Shown here in pieces: positions 1-6,234 of a stretch of DNA of 12,361 nt. Within the stretch, counting starts at the first letter, position 1. Each line of letters starts with the position of its first letter. The DNA comes from an uncultured Syntrophobacterales bacterium (GTDB lineage: Bacteria; Desulfobacterota; Syntrophia; Syntrophales; UBA5619). The notes beneath the pieces were generated by a model, which saw nothing but the letters and a program-made list of their open reading frames with translations, was not told the DNA's origin and did not search any database. The position numbers and the translations under genes are program-made. The stretch covers positions 1-12,361 of the forward strand of contig CAIUXU010000005.1 in assembly GCA_903903205.1 (NCBI GenBank), read 5' to 3'.

Positions 1-1826
1 AAACCGTTACCGCCGCCCTCAATCTGTCAGGAGCAGATTCCGGAAACTACAGCCTCTCCCAACCAATTGGTTTGACGGCCAATATCACACCGGCCTCTCT
101 GACCGTTTCCGCCGCAGGGCAGAACAAGGTGTATGACGCCACGACGGCTACGAGTGTGAGCCTGAGTGACAACCGCCTTGGCAGCGATGTGCTGACGCTC
201 GCCTACGGCAGCGCCGCATTCAACGACAAGAACGTCGGCGCGGGCAAATCGGTCGGCGTAAACGGCATCACTCTCACAGGGACCGATGCGGGCAACTACA
301 CCTTCAACACCACAGCAGCCACGACGGCAAACATCACCCCGGCGATGCTCACCATCACCGCAGCAACAAACACCAAAGGCTATGACCGTACAACAAGCGC
401 CGCGGCCAAGCCGACGATCACCTTGGGGAGCCTGCTTGGTGGCGATACGGCGACACTGACCGAGGTCTATGACAACAAGATTGCGGGAACCGGCAAGACG
501 TTGACACCGACAGCCGTTATTTCCGATGGCAACAGCGGCAACAACTACCTGGTCACCTACGTCAATAACACCACGGGGATAATCGACCCCGGACAGATCG
601 TCTCCGGGAAGCTCGATGTCGCCTCGGCAGGAAAAACCATTGATTTCGCAGTGAACGGGACACAGCTTGGTCTCAATGCGAATGGGACCTTTCTTCCTGA
701 CCAGGCTACCACCGACGCAAGCGGAAACTACTCCGTGATGGTTCCGCTGAACACCATTCCCAGCAACAGCGCCCTCCTTGCGTATGTTGCCGGTGACAGT
801 GCCATGAAGAGCGCCTCCGTCTATCTTGCGGCGGGCGGTGACATTGCCAATCTTTTGCTTGCATCCAACACCGTAACGGCAAACAGCGGCGGAGCAATCT
901 CCAACACCATTTTCGGAAATGCGAAGGGATCTCTTGCTTCCACCGATATCCCCTACAGCGTTTCTGGTAACAACGTGACTCTCGGCAGCGGCATCAATCT
1001 TACCATGACGGCCGTCGGCGACATGACCTTGAACGGGCTTATCGACGCCGGGACAGGTAATATTGCCCTCAAATCCGGCGGCGCAATCATCAACGGCATG
1101 AGCGGTGCGAGAAGCATCAATGCCGGGTCTCTCGCGGCTGAAGCAGCGAACGGCATCGGCAGCGGCAATCCGCTCATGACCGGCGTGAACAAACTTACCG
1201 CCCTGAACACCACCGCCAACCATATTCAAATCGATAACACCGGTGTTCTCGCGGTGACCGGCATGAAAAACCTCGGCACTGGTGGAAACGTCATCCTCCA
1301 GAATATCGGGGCAATCACCACCGATTCATCCACCGTTACCGCATCAGGCGGCTCTGTCTCCATCACCGCCCACAGCCCTCTAACAATCGGCTCCGGCGGT
1401 GTTTCAGCCGCCGGAAACATATCGTTGGAGGCCGCAGCAAGCGACGGTTCTGATAACCTTACGATCAACGGAACCCTTGCGTCATCCGGTGGTGGTATTG
1501 CCCTGAAGGCCGGCAGCGGTATTGTTGTCGGTCCGGAAGGCGGTTTGAGCGCCCCGAAAGGAACGATAATACTGAAGGATAATCTCAATACACCTGATGC
1601 CACCAAAGAGGTTGGCAATGTGACGGCTGCTGACAATACGATCGTCGCACTTAAAACAACCGAGGGAGAAACCATTGCGAAGGTGGAAACCATAGCGAAG
1701 GCTGAAACCAAAAGCGATTCGGAGAAAAAGAAAGAGGACGAGGAAGAAAAGAAGAAAAAGGAAGGTGGGGAACAAAAGACCGATGAAAAGAAAAAGGACG
1801 ACGACACCAAAAAGTATTGCAATTAG
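1..1826 (+). CDS. Secreted YDG/MBG-repeat, filamentous-haemagglutinin-like surface protein, C-terminal part
   Basis: This is the 3' part of a large exported protein. The frame (codons from base 3) is open to the window's left edge, so the N-terminus is missing; the TTG at 72 is not a real start. The visible part opens with the end of one YDG repeat, then two more at about 93-344 and 345-594, marked by KVYDATTAT, KGYDRTT, GNYTF and ANITPA. A Gly/Asn/Ser/Thr-rich region follows (about 840-1560) with short periodic strands such as GNIALKSGG and GNISLEAA, typical of a right-handed beta-helix passenger. The end (about 1690-1826) is a Lys/Glu/Asp-rich tail finishing KKYCN, whose Cys is the only one in the visible protein. 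In this family such repeats build rod-like adhesins, often secreted by a two-partner (FhaC/ShlB) transporter; none lies in the window. The gene overlaps the following FecR gene. Family assignment is firm; a role in adhesion is inferred. Confidence 0.85.
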   Translation, partial: TVTAALNLSGADSGNYSLSQPIGLTANITPASLTVSAAGQNKVYDATTATSVSLSDNRLGSDVLTLAYGSAAFNDKNVGAGKSVGVNGITLTGTDAGNYTFNTTAATTANITPAMLTITAATNTKGYDRTTSAAAKPTITLGSLLGGDTATLTEVYDNKIAGTGKTLTPTAVISDGNSGNNYLVTYVNNTTGIIDPGQIVSGKLDVASAGKTIDFAVNGTQLGLNANGTFLPDQATTDASGNYSVMVPLNTIPSNSALLAYVAGDSAMKSASVYLAAGGDIANLLLASNTVTANSGGAISNTIFGNAKGSLASTDIPYSVSGNNVTLGSGINLTMTAVGDMTLNGLIDAGTGNIALKSGGAIINGMSGARSINAGSLAAEAANGIGSGNPLMTGVNKLTALNTTANHIQIDNTGVLAVTGMKNLGTGGNVILQNIGAITTDSSTVTASGGSVSITAHSPLTIGSGGVSAAGNISLEAAASDGSDNLTINGTLASSGGGIALKAGSGIVVGPEGGLSAPKGTIILKDNLNTPDATKEVGNVTAADNTIVALKTTEGETIAKVETIAKAETKSDSEKKKEDEEEKKKKEGGEQKTDEKKKDDDTKKYCN

Positions 1827-2511
1827 CTTGCTATTGTTAGCTTTTTTGCTCGTTTTCAGCTCTGCGTCCTTTGCCGCTGAAGCAGAGGTCGGAAAGGTGA
1901 CGCATTTGAGCGGGCCGCTATTTGCAAAAAAGGCTGACGCGACGACGAGAATCTTGTCCATAAATTCTGCCGTTGAACAGGGCGATACGCTGATCACCGA
2001 GAAAAAGACCTTTGCCCGGGTGAAGTTTACCGACAACAGTGAGATGAATCTTCGTCCCGGCACACAGCTCAAGGTATCGCAGTATAACTTTGATCAAACC
2101 AAACCGACAGAGGACAAAGCCGTTTACAATATGGTCAAGGGAGGAATACGCGCCGTCACCGGAATGATTGGCAAGCGAGGGGACCAGGATAGCTACAAAT
2201 TGATGACGGAGACTGCGGTTGCAGGCGTCAGGGGAACCACCTACGAATGTAAAATTTGCGCGGGAAACTGCGGATCGATCCCGAACGGGTTGTATTTGTT
2301 TGTTTTACAGGGAGTTGTCAATGTCAGCAACTCTGCCGGCGCGCAGAGCCTGAGCGCGGGCCAGTATGTGTACGTGCAGTCAGGAACCTCCGTTCCGACA
2401 ATCTTGCCCGGCAACCCCGGCATCGACTTCACACTGCCTGCTGCCGTTGCGGATACACCCAAAAGTGGTGGTGAAACCAAGAAAAACGATCCCGGCTGTA
2501 TCGTGCGGTAA
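1783..2511 (+). CDS. Exported FecR-domain protein
   Basis: The ATG at 1783 gives 242 residues; an in-frame GTG at 1765 would add six. I prefer the ATG because the Lys/Arg-rich start (MKRKR) leads directly into a signal peptide: hydrophobic core about 12-28, likely cleavage after SFA at residue 31. A purine-rich, SD-like stretch lies at about 1760-1768. The mature part is a FecR domain, with GDTLITEKKTFARVKFTDNS, MNLRPGTQL and VKGGIRAVTGMIGK, then the AVAGVRGTTYE segment. Unlike iron-signalling FecR there is no N-terminal cytoplasmic anti-sigma region, so this is the periplasmic or surface form, often found beside large adhesins. Four cysteines are visible: C156, C159 and C163 inside the VRGT region and C239 four residues from the end. 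The start overlaps the upstream gene by 44 bp in another frame, implying translational coupling. Function beyond envelope location is unknown; a scaffold or assembly partner for the adhesin is inference. Confidence 0.85.
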   Translation: MKRKRTTTPKSIAISLLLLAFLLVFSSASFAAEAEVGKVTHLSGPLFAKKADATTRILSINSAVEQGDTLITEKKTFARVKFTDNSEMNLRPGTQLKVSQYNFDQTKPTEDKAVYNMVKGGIRAVTGMIGKRGDQDSYKLMTETAVAGVRGTTYECKICAGNCGSIPNGLYLFVLQGVVNVSNSAGAQSLSAGQYVYVQSGTSVPTILPGNPGIDFTLPAAVADTPKSGGETKKNDPGCIVR

Positions 2512-2513
2512 TC

Positions 2514-2541
2514 TTCAAAACGGCTATTGGCCGGTTTTGAA
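2514..2541 (+). terminator. Hairpin after the FecR gene, probable terminator
   Basis: Three bases after the FecR stop codon the arms TTCAAAACGGC and GCCGGTTTTGAA pair with a single bulged C around a short TATTG loop. The descending arm contains a run of four T, but no long T tract follows, so termination efficiency is uncertain. Its position at the end of the adhesin/FecR transcript supports the call. Confidence 0.55.
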
Positions 2542-2544
2542 TGC

Positions 2545-2597
2545 TGTCATTCAACAACGTAAAACCATATCCCCGATAAGAGCATTCGGGGATGACA
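2545..2597. repeat. Nested inverted repeat (TGTCAT...ATGACA with inner CCCCGA/TCGGGG)
   Basis: Outer arms TGTCAT (2545-2550) and ATGACA (2592-2597) enclose inner arms CCCCGA (2571-2576) and TCGGGG (2586-2591) with a nine-base loop. The form resembles intergenic palindromes of the GTCATTCCC...GGGAATGAC kind that recur in many proteobacterial genomes, but here the left side is degenerate. It may be a decayed copy. No coding content. Confidence 0.4.
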
Positions 2598-2608
2598 AGA
2601 CTACTGCT

Positions 2609-2631
2609 GGTTCAGGCTTGCAGCCTGAACC
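2609..2631. repeat. 23-bp perfect palindrome, GGTTCAGGC type
   Basis: Perfect nine-base arms GGTTCAGGC (2609-2617) and GCCTGAACC (2623-2631) flank the loop TTGCA. Size, loop length and outer bases (GGTTCA/TGAACC) match the palindrome 15 bp downstream, so the two look like members of one REP-like family standing in tandem. No T tract follows, so I do not call it a terminator. Confidence 0.65.
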
Positions 2632-2677
2632 ATTCATTAACGTTGTGGTTCAATCTGGAAGATTGAACCAGCCCCGG
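2630..2677. repeat. Direct repeat copy 1 (48 bp), containing a GGTTCAATC palindrome
   Basis: This 48-bp segment is identical to 2935-2982, exactly 305 bp downstream; identity stops abruptly on both sides. Inside it, 2647-2669 is a perfect palindrome: GGTTCAATC, loop TGGAA, GATTGAACC. Bases 5' of the palindrome (ATTCATTAACGTTGT) and 3' of it (AGCCCCGG) are also shared, so the repeated unit is larger than the hairpin. This indicates a dispersed intergenic repeat rather than chance. Confidence 0.85.
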
Positions 2678-2934
2678 GCCTCAGCTGGTTTTTCTTGACA
2701 AAATTTCTTTTTTGCCCGCATTGTGTTCCGCACTTCATCAAGTGAAAAAACAGATGATTTGAAAAAAGATCAGACTCTTATCAAAGTTAACTATGCGATC
2801 TGAGAAAGCATTTACCGACGCTTCGGGTACCATTGGGTTTGCGGGCTTTCATGAAAATATCAATAGCAATATTAATCATATATACCTTTGAGCATCGGGA
2901 AATTTGAATATGGGAGACAGCTTTGAAATCCGCC

Positions 2935-2982
2935 CCATTCATTAACGTTGTGGTTCAATCTGGAAGATTGAACCAGCCCCGG
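2935..2982. repeat. Direct repeat copy 2 (48 bp), containing a GGTTCAATC palindrome
   Basis: Exact second copy of 2630-2677, in the same orientation, with its palindrome at 2952-2974. Unlike copy 1 it has no GGTTCAGGC palindrome beside it. The 257 bp between the copies hold no gene. Confidence 0.85.
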
Positions 2983-3062
2983 CCATTGTTTTTTCCACGG
3001 CTGCAGATCATTCTTTTTCCCCTCCCCGCTGATTCATGATATGGTCCCAAGTCGGTTTAATC

Positions 3063-3108
3063 AGGGACAGCTCCCTATTATTTCCAGGAATAACAGGGCG
3101 CTGTCCCT
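3063..3108. repeat. Long palindrome of the GGGACAG...CTGTCCC type in the leader of the exporter operon
   Basis: Outer arms AGGGACAGC (3063-3071) and GCTGTCCCT (3100-3108) are perfect. Inside, CCCTATTATTTCC and GGAATAACAGGG pair with a mismatch and a bulge, giving one long hairpin. It ends 12 bp before the Shine-Dalgarno of the macA-like gene. A related element (GGACAG, CTATTTTTTCC, GAAATA, CTGTCC) lies at 11366-11405 before hcp. From memory, palindromes of this type accompany REP-associated tyrosine transposases in deltaproteobacteria; no transposase is present here. Confidence 0.7.
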
Positions 3109-3120
3109 CATATAAAACAG

Positions 3121-3125
3121 GGAGG
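3121..3125 (+). promoter_or_regulatory. Shine-Dalgarno that fixes the GTG start of the macA-like gene
   Basis: GGAGG lies six bases before GTG 3132. The alternative upstream ATG at 3036 has no such site and would add 32 residues encoded across the 3063-3108 palindrome, so the GTG start is preferred. Confidence 0.8.
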
Positions 3126-3131
3126 AAACAG

Positions 3132-4355
3132 GTGAAGAAGAGAATCATCGTGGTTGCGCTCCTCGTCGTCGCCCTTCTTGCGGGCGGAGGATTCGCCTAC
3201 AAGAAGTTTTTCACGAAACCGGAGATCCGCGTTTTGGAGACGGGACGCGTGGAGAAGGGTGATATCCGGGGGGTTCTCGTCGAGACCGGCATCATCAAGT
3301 CCCAGGTCGGTGCGGTCGTGAAGATCGGCGCCCGCGCGACGGGAAAAGTCGATAAAATGCACGTCAAGGTTGGCGACCGCGTAAAGGCCGGGCAACTAAT
3401 CGCCCAGATCGACGACCGGGAGACGCAAAAGACGCTCGACCAGCAGAAAGCTGCCCTCCAGGTTGCGGAGAGCACGCTTGCCCAGATCAATTTAACCTAC
3501 CCCGAGAAGATCCGCGAGGCGGAGGCGAATTTCACCTACGTCCGCCTCACCTTCGAGCGGGAAAAGACGCTGTTCAAGAAGGAGTACACGGCGAAGGATA
3601 CCCTGGACAAGGCGGAAAGCCAGTTTCAGGCTGCGGAGGCGATCCTGAAGCGGCTGCGGGACGAATTTGTGACACAGCAGAAAATCACCGCCGCGACGAT
3701 GCGGGAAACCCGGGCACAGCTTGAGCAGCAGGAGATCCGCCTCACCTACGCGCGGATCTATTCGCCGATCCCCGGAATCATCTCCGACGTCACAGCGCAG
3801 GAGGGGGAGACGATCGTCGCCGGCCTGCAGGTGGCAAACCTCGTCACGGTCCTCGACCCGACCCGCCTGGAGATGTGGATCTACATCGACGAGACGGACA
3901 TCGGCCGCGCCAAGATTGGCCAGACGGTCGAATACACGGTGGACAGCTACCCGGAGAGGACCTTTACCGGCACGATCGAGAAGATCAACCCCCAGCCGGT
4001 CGTCAAGGAGAACATCGTCTATTACCTCTCCACGGTGAAGGTTTCCTCGGAAGACGCCGGATTCCTGCGGCCGGAAATGACCACCCACGTCAAGATCGTG
4101 ACCATTGAAAAGAGCGGCGTCCTGACGGTTCCGAACGCGGCGGTCAAATTCGAGAAGGGGCGCCAGATCGCCTACCGTGTGGTCAAGGGGCCGGAAAAAG
4201 TTGAGAAGGCGGAGCTGAAACTCGGCATCCGCGGGGAGGACCGGACGGAGATCCTCTCCGGCATTCCGGAGGGGACGGAGCTTGCCACGAAGCTCGTCCT
4301 GCCCGCCGCCCCGGAGGTCGAGGCCAAGAAAAGCGCGAACGGAAAGCGGCCATGA
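3132..4355 (+). CDS. MacA-like periplasmic adaptor (HlyD/membrane fusion protein) of an ABC exporter
   Basis: The product (407 residues) starts at GTG with a good ribosome-binding site. It is an inner-membrane-anchored periplasmic adaptor that would link the ABC transporter encoded downstream to an outer-membrane channel. Order of parts: one N-terminal membrane segment (about 5-23); first lipoyl/barrel-sandwich half (about 60-100, with ATGKVDKMHVKVGDRVKAGQ); a long alpha-helical hairpin rich in Gln, Glu, Lys and Ala (about 97-203); second lipoyl half (about 205-240, IYSPIPGIISDVTAQEGE); a beta-barrel (about 245-325); and a membrane-proximal region (about 330-390, VLTVPNAAVKF). Length and order fit MacA. 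Its stop overlaps the ATPase start by four bases (ATGA). No TolC-type channel gene is in the window. The substrate (macrolide, peptide, lipid or toxin) cannot be read from the sequence, so I leave the symbol empty. Confidence 0.9.
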   Translation: MKKRIIVVALLVVALLAGGGFAYKKFFTKPEIRVLETGRVEKGDIRGVLVETGIIKSQVGAVVKIGARATGKVDKMHVKVGDRVKAGQLIAQIDDRETQKTLDQQKAALQVAESTLAQINLTYPEKIREAEANFTYVRLTFEREKTLFKKEYTAKDTLDKAESQFQAAEAILKRLRDEFVTQQKITAATMRETRAQLEQQEIRLTYARIYSPIPGIISDVTAQEGETIVAGLQVANLVTVLDPTRLEMWIYIDETDIGRAKIGQTVEYTVDSYPERTFTGTIEKINPQPVVKENIVYYLSTVKVSSEDAGFLRPEMTTHVKIVTIEKSGVLTVPNAAVKFEKGRQIAYRVVKGPEKVEKAELKLGIRGEDRTEILSGIPEGTELATKLVLPAAPEVEAKKSANGKRP

Positions 4356-5035
4356 CCCCCCTGTGCCTGATGGAAGATGTCCGGAAAACCTTCCGGATGG
4401 GGGACGACGCCGTGGAGGTTCTGAAGGGAATCGACCTTGAGATCGTTCCCGGCGAGTTTGCCGCCATCATGGGAACCTCCGGCTCCGGTAAATCGACGCT
4501 GATGAACCTGATCGGCTGCCTCGACGTCCCCACCTCGGGACGCTACCTCTTGGCCGGCCGTGAGGTGCTGGGGCTTCAGGACGACGATCTCTCGGTGCTC
4601 CGGAACGCGCACATCGGCTTCGTCTTCCAGAGCTTCTATCTGCTCCCCTACGCCACGGTTCTGGAGAACGTCCTTTTGCCGACGCTCTACCGCGAAAAGA
4701 CGGTGGCTCATACCGAAGAACGGGCCGTGGAGCTCCTCCGCCTGATCGGTCTGGAGGCACGGATGCGCTTCCGGCCGAACCGCCTCTCCGGCGGAGAGCA
4801 GCAGCGGGTTGCGATCTGCCGGGCGCTGATGAACGATCCGGAACTTCTCCTCGCCGACGAACCGACCGGCCAGCTCGACAGCAAGACGGCCGCGGAAATC
4901 ATGAATCTGCTTGCGAAAATGAACGAACGGGGCAAGACCGTGATCGTGGTCACCCACGACCCGGCGATCGCCGCCTGCGCGAAGCGGATTATCCGGATCA
5001 AAGACGGGGTCATCGTCGATGAACAGGCTGCTTAA
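4352..5035 (+). CDS. MacB/LolD-type ABC transporter ATP-binding protein
   Basis: A 227-residue stand-alone nucleotide-binding subunit that would drive the two permeases encoded after it. All ABC motifs are intact: Walker A GTSGSGKST (41-49), Q-loop Q93 in FVFQSF, signature LSGGEQQR (145-152), Walker B LLLADE with catalytic E170, D-loop LDSKT and switch His H202 in VVTHD. Length and the pattern EVLKGIDLEIVPGEFAAIMG put it in the MacB/LolD/FtsE-like family. In Escherichia coli MacB the ATPase and permease are one chain; here they are separate genes. The ATG start overlaps the macA-like stop by four bases, and its own stop lies 17 bp inside the first permease gene, so the genes are translationally coupled. 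ATP hydrolysis is sure; the transported molecule is unknown. Confidence 0.93.
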   Translation: MTPLCLMEDVRKTFRMGDDAVEVLKGIDLEIVPGEFAAIMGTSGSGKSTLMNLIGCLDVPTSGRYLLAGREVLGLQDDDLSVLRNAHIGFVFQSFYLLPYATVLENVLLPTLYREKTVAHTEERAVELLRLIGLEARMRFRPNRLSGGEQQRVAICRALMNDPELLLADEPTGQLDSKTAAEIMNLLAKMNERGKTVIVVTHDPAIAACAKRIIRIKDGVIVDEQAA

Positions 5036-6233
5036 CATCCTTTCCCAGGCCCTCCGGGCGGTCATCGCGCTGAAGCTCCGGAGCTTCTTCTGCATCCTCA
5101 GCATCGCAATCGGGATCTCGGCCATCACAATCATCGTCGCCGCCACGGAAGGCGCCTATCAGAAGGCCTTCGATATCGTGGCCACCTTCGGCCCCGACTC
5201 CGTTCTGATCATCGGCGGCGCCGAGGAGTCGCAGGGAATCGCCCGGCGGGACAAGAGCCTGACGCTGACAGACGCCGAGGCGATCCGCTCCGCCTTCGGG
5301 ACGGCTTACATGGTGGTTCCGCTGAGCAGCGTCCGGGACGTGATCGTCTCCTACAAGGGAAACCGCTATCAGGCTCCCATTGTCGGCTCATCGAGCGACT
5401 ACAGCCTCGCCTGGACCTGGCCTGTCGTCGAAGGGTCCGATTTTACGCAGGAAGATCTGAAACGGTCGGCCAATGTAGCGCTGATCGGCCACGAAACGAT
5501 GCGCGAGCTCTTCGGAGAGGAGAACCCCGTCGGAAAATTCATCCAGGTGCGGCAGATCCCCGTCCAGATCGTCGGTGTGCTCCTGGAGCGGGGCGCTTCG
5601 GTTGGCGGAGGAAACCTCGACAACCGGGTGGTCATGCCAATCACGACCGTCATGAAAAAGATCCAGAACGAGGCCAAGTACGTGGCGGCCCTGCGGGTCC
5701 GCTTCGAAGACCAGGAGAACCTTGACCGCCGCGTCGAGGAGCTGAAGACCTTCCTGCGGTCGCAACACGCGATTCCCGATGGAGAATCGAACGATTTCCA
5801 GATCTTCTCCTCGAAGGACATCATCAAGTTTCTGGTCGCGCTGACGGGTTCGCTTGTCGTCTTTGTCGGAATCGTCGGAATCATTTCGCTGGTCGTTGCA
5901 GGTTTCGTGCTGGCAAACCTCTTCCACCTCTCCGTCCGGGAGCGGACGCGAGAGATCGGAATCCGACGTTCCATCGGCGCGAAACGACGCGACATCCTCT
6001 TCCAGTTTCTGGGCGAAGCGATTCTCTTGACCACGGCGGGCGGCCTCTGCGGATTCCTGCTCGGGGTCGCAGCCTCCACACTGCTGCAATACGTCGCGGA
6101 GTTCCCGATCCATTTCTCCTGGAAGGCGTTTGCCATTGGCCTCGGCCTGTCGTGGATCGTCGGGATCGCCTTCGGCCTCCAGCCGGCCTCCCGCGCGGCG
6201 AACCTTGAACCCATTGAGGCGATCCGGAGCTGA
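5019..6233 (+). CDS. MacB-like ABC exporter permease, first of two
   Basis: A 404-residue inner-membrane permease with the MacB topology. One membrane helix near the N-terminus (about 22-42) is followed by a large periplasmic domain of roughly 230 residues (MacB_PCD-like, with LTLTDAEAIR, VALIGHETMRELFGEENPVGK, VQIVGVLLERG), then three C-terminal helices (about 275-301, 331-356, 370-388) carrying the FtsX domain. The cytoplasmic loop RERTREIGIRRSIGAKRRDI is the conserved coupling segment of this family, and the end PASRAANLEPIEAIRS is typical. The ATG start lies 17 bp inside the ATPase gene, with only a weak upstream purine stretch, so translation probably depends on coupling. It resembles the next gene in layout and probably pairs with it as a heterodimer, an inference from gene order and size. 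Confidence 0.9.
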   Translation: MNRLLNILSQALRAVIALKLRSFFCILSIAIGISAITIIVAATEGAYQKAFDIVATFGPDSVLIIGGAEESQGIARRDKSLTLTDAEAIRSAFGTAYMVVPLSSVRDVIVSYKGNRYQAPIVGSSSDYSLAWTWPVVEGSDFTQEDLKRSANVALIGHETMRELFGEENPVGKFIQVRQIPVQIVGVLLERGASVGGGNLDNRVVMPITTVMKKIQNEAKYVAALRVRFEDQENLDRRVEELKTFLRSQHAIPDGESNDFQIFSSKDIIKFLVALTGSLVVFVGIVGIISLVVAGFVLANLFHLSVRERTREIGIRRSIGAKRRDILFQFLGEAILLTTAGGLCGFLLGVAASTLLQYVAEFPIHFSWKAFAIGLGLSWIVGIAFGLQPASRAANLEPIEAIRS

Positions 6234-6234
6234 C

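Larger units (their letters stand above)
2512..3131. other. 620-bp gene-free region with several short palindromes and a duplicated 48-mer
   Basis: No convincing coding region was found. The stretch contains the FecR terminator hairpin, a split inverted repeat at 2545-2597, two adjacent 23-bp palindromes (2609-2631, 2647-2669), a second copy of a 48-bp segment (2935-2982) and a 46-bp palindrome (3063-3108). Between the repeats, 2700-2930 is markedly A/T-rich compared with the genes. A perfect TTGACA occurs at 2695-2700, but no good -10 box follows at 16-18 bp. The promoter for the exporter operon should lie here but I cannot place it securely. Confidence 0.7.

Noticed and set aside
27..1229. 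Long minus-strand open frame (400 residues) opposite the adhesin gene
   Set aside because: It is the antisense shadow of the repeat-rich, GC-biased plus-strand gene. Its product is Gly/Cys/Arg-rich with no recognisable domain and there is no ribosome-binding site.
2695..2730. TTGACA as a -35 promoter box for the exporter operon
   Set aside because: No acceptable -10 hexamer is found 16-18 bp downstream, and the site is more than 400 bp from the macA-like start.
2793..2891. Possible 32-residue ORF in the intergenic region (ATG at 2793)
   Set aside because: No ribosome-binding site precedes it, the product is unrecognised, and it lies in A/T-rich repeat-bearing DNA; nothing beyond an open frame supports it.
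2609..2982. CRISPR-like array from the repeated palindromes
   Set aside because: Only two identical copies exist, 305 bp apart, with no regular spacers and no cas genes.
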